9,355 nucleotides of DNA from an uncultured Muribaculaceae bacterium (GTDB lineage Bacteria > Bacteroidota > Bacteroidia > Bacteroidales > Muribaculaceae), in NCBI GenBank assembly GCA_910577465.1, contig CAJTMM010000037.1, positions 11,003-20,357 of the forward strand, given 5' to 3'. The translations under genes and the position numbers were made by a program. Below, in pieces: positions 8,315-9,355 of the stretch (positions are counted from its first letter, which is position 1; each line of letters opens with the position of its first letter). The notes beneath the pieces were generated by a model. The model had not been told where the DNA came from, searched no databases, and saw only the letters and a program-made list of their open reading frames with translations.

Positions 8315-8341
8315 ATACCCGTATCTTTTTATACCCGTATC
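8310..8341. repeat. Perfect tandem duplication of a 16-bp unit
   Basis: The unit TTTTTATACCCGTATC occurs at 8310-8325 and again, without spacer or mismatch, at 8326-8341. It begins inside the T tract of the terminator, so the second copy carries a second T-run without a hairpin. A slippage duplication is the simplest explanation. No coding or protein-binding role is evident. Confidence 0.9.
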
Positions 8342-8391
8342 ACGAGTAGCCGTAACGCACGTAACGTTTACACACAATTATCTGCCATCAA

Positions 8392-9282
8392 CTATATTGA
8401 AGAACCATATACTAATAATCCCAGGCTCACCATCAACACAGCCAAGTCTATCAGCTTGGCTTTTATGTTGCGTTCGTGGAGGGCGATTACTCCGTAGAGG
8501 AACGGGACTACGACGCTTCCGCGCCGTATCATCGACACTATCGAAATCATGGCTCCGTCGAGCGACAGGGAGTAGAAATAGGCTATGTCGGCGATAGTGA
8601 GAAATATTGAGATGAGGGGGATGGTCCATCGCCAATGAAAACATGTCGCCACACCTGCTGCCTTCGGAGCCACACTCCGCATAATCAGGATGGCGGCGGT
8701 CATTATCATGCACTGGTAAAGCGAGTACCATGCCTGCACCTCCAATGGCATATAGAACCGCAGCAGATACTTATCGTAAAGCGCACTCACTGCACCGAGG
8801 ACAGCCGCGCCTACCGCCATCCAAAGCCACCGTGACCGGCGCAATGAGAATCCTTCGCCGGCTCCAAGTCGGGATATGAAATACAATGATGCAAAGCCAA
8901 GCAATATACCTATCCACTGCACCATGTTCAGCCGTTCGCCGAACACTATCACAGCACCTGTAAGCACCATCACCGGACGCGATGCATTGATAGGGCCCTG
9001 TATGGTCAATGGCAGATGCTTTATAGCAAAATATCCAAGCAGCCACGAACCAAGCACGATAAATGCTTTAACAATTATCAAAAGATGTCCCTCCACTGTA
9101 TTGCCTAAGCCATAGTTGGCTGAAAACAATCCGGAAATTATCACCGGAAACATCAACATGGCACCAAACACGGTATTGAGCATCAGTACCACTAGCACAT
9201 TATTGCCGCGCACCGACAGTTTCTTCATAACATCATAGAATCCCAGACACAATGCCGACAACAAAGCACAAGTAATCCACAT
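8392..9282 (-). CDS. EamA/DMT-superfamily membrane transporter
   Basis: This is a 296-residue, strongly hydrophobic inner-membrane protein whose length fits the drug/metabolite transporter (EamA) family: two repeats of about five helices, ten membrane segments in all. The first repeat ends with INASRPVMVLTGAVIVFGERL and a following WIGILLGFASLYFI helix. The second repeat has the parallel MIRRGSVVVPFLYGVIALHERN segment followed by a final helix and a short tail (VYGSSI). This helix-Glu-Arg/Lys-helix pattern at the end of each half is typical of EamA proteins. A basic loop (SLRRSRW) separates the halves. Family members export or import small metabolites; the substrate cannot be read from the sequence. 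It converges on the GH29 operon across a 133-bp spacer and has no evident functional link to glycan breakdown. The ATG at 9282 places the first helix directly at the N-terminus, as expected. Confidence 0.9.
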   Translation of the reverse strand: MWITCALLSALCLGFYDVMKKLSVRGNNVLVVLMLNTVFGAMLMFPVIISGLFSANYGLGNTVEGHLLIIVKAFIVLGSWLLGYFAIKHLPLTIQGPINASRPVMVLTGAVIVFGERLNMVQWIGILLGFASLYFISRLGAGEGFSLRRSRWLWMAVGAAVLGAVSALYDKYLLRFYMPLEVQAWYSLYQCMIMTAAILIMRSVAPKAAGVATCFHWRWTIPLISIFLTIADIAYFYSLSLDGAMISIVSMIRRGSVVVPFLYGVIALHERNIKAKLIDLAVLMVSLGLLVYGSSI

Positions 9283-9355
9283 AGCAATAATATTTTAATA
9301 CCGATATATAAACTAATCCATATATATACAAAAAAGGGAGCCGCGGGCGGGACTG
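9283..9355. other. Upstream region of the transporter gene, with possible truncated terminator at the edge
   Basis: This AT-rich stretch should carry the transporter's promoter; no good TAnnTTTG match is found. At the edge, the minus strand reads GGCTCCC followed by TTTTTT (9330-9342). That looks like the right arm and T tract of a terminator for a gene lying beyond the window. The left arm is not visible, so this is only a suggestion. Confidence 0.3.

Noticed and set aside
8351..8366. Repeated CGTAACG heptamers between the convergent genes
   Set aside because: Only two copies of 7 bp, 9 bp apart, with no wider array. Too short to separate from chance, and not CRISPR-like.

Overview
The window looks like a stretch of a Bacteroidales chromosome. 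The evidence is secreted GH92 and GH29 glycosidases, a Bacteroidetes-type C-terminal sorting module on a large multidomain protein, AT-rich spacers without Shine-Dalgarno sequences, and promoter-like TAnnTTTG elements. A gut relative of Muribaculaceae or Bacteroidaceae would fit, but that is inference, since no rRNA or marker gene is present.

The layout is two divergent glycan-degradation operons plus one unrelated gene. Leftward from a shared 218-bp intergenic region (3100-3317) run two GH92 alpha-mannosidases. The first (3099-838) is complete, with a type I signal peptide. The second (820 to the left edge) is a lipoprotein of which only the first 273 codons are in the window. Rightward run a GH29 alpha-L-fucosidase with a C-terminal F5/8 type C (CBM32-like) domain (3318-4838) and, 18 bp later, an 1133-residue secreted protein with no visible catalytic domain (4857-8258). 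That protein is built from a jelly-roll-like N-terminus, two GEVED modules with calcium-loop-like Asp motifs, a ricin-type beta-trefoil-like module, an InlB B-repeat-like module and a type IX-like C-terminal domain. A strong hairpin terminator (8277-8314) closes the rightward operon. Beyond it, on the minus strand, lies an EamA/DMT-family membrane transporter (9282-8392), then a short upstream region at the right edge.

The GH29 gene is interrupted by one in-frame TAA (3597-3599) just before a conserved Trp. The reading frame resumes immediately and stays intact for about 412 codons with all expected family motifs. It is therefore either a very recent nonsense mutation (CAA to TAA) or a sequence error.

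Functionally, the two operons would remove terminal alpha-mannose and alpha-fucose from complex glycans such as host N-glycans or mucin-type glycans, with the large protein as a candidate surface glycan-binding or adhesive partner. No SusC/SusD pair, regulator or sulfatase is visible, so this is a CAZyme cluster or the edge of a polysaccharide utilization locus rather than a demonstrable complete one. No tRNA, rRNA, CRISPR array or mobile element was seen.
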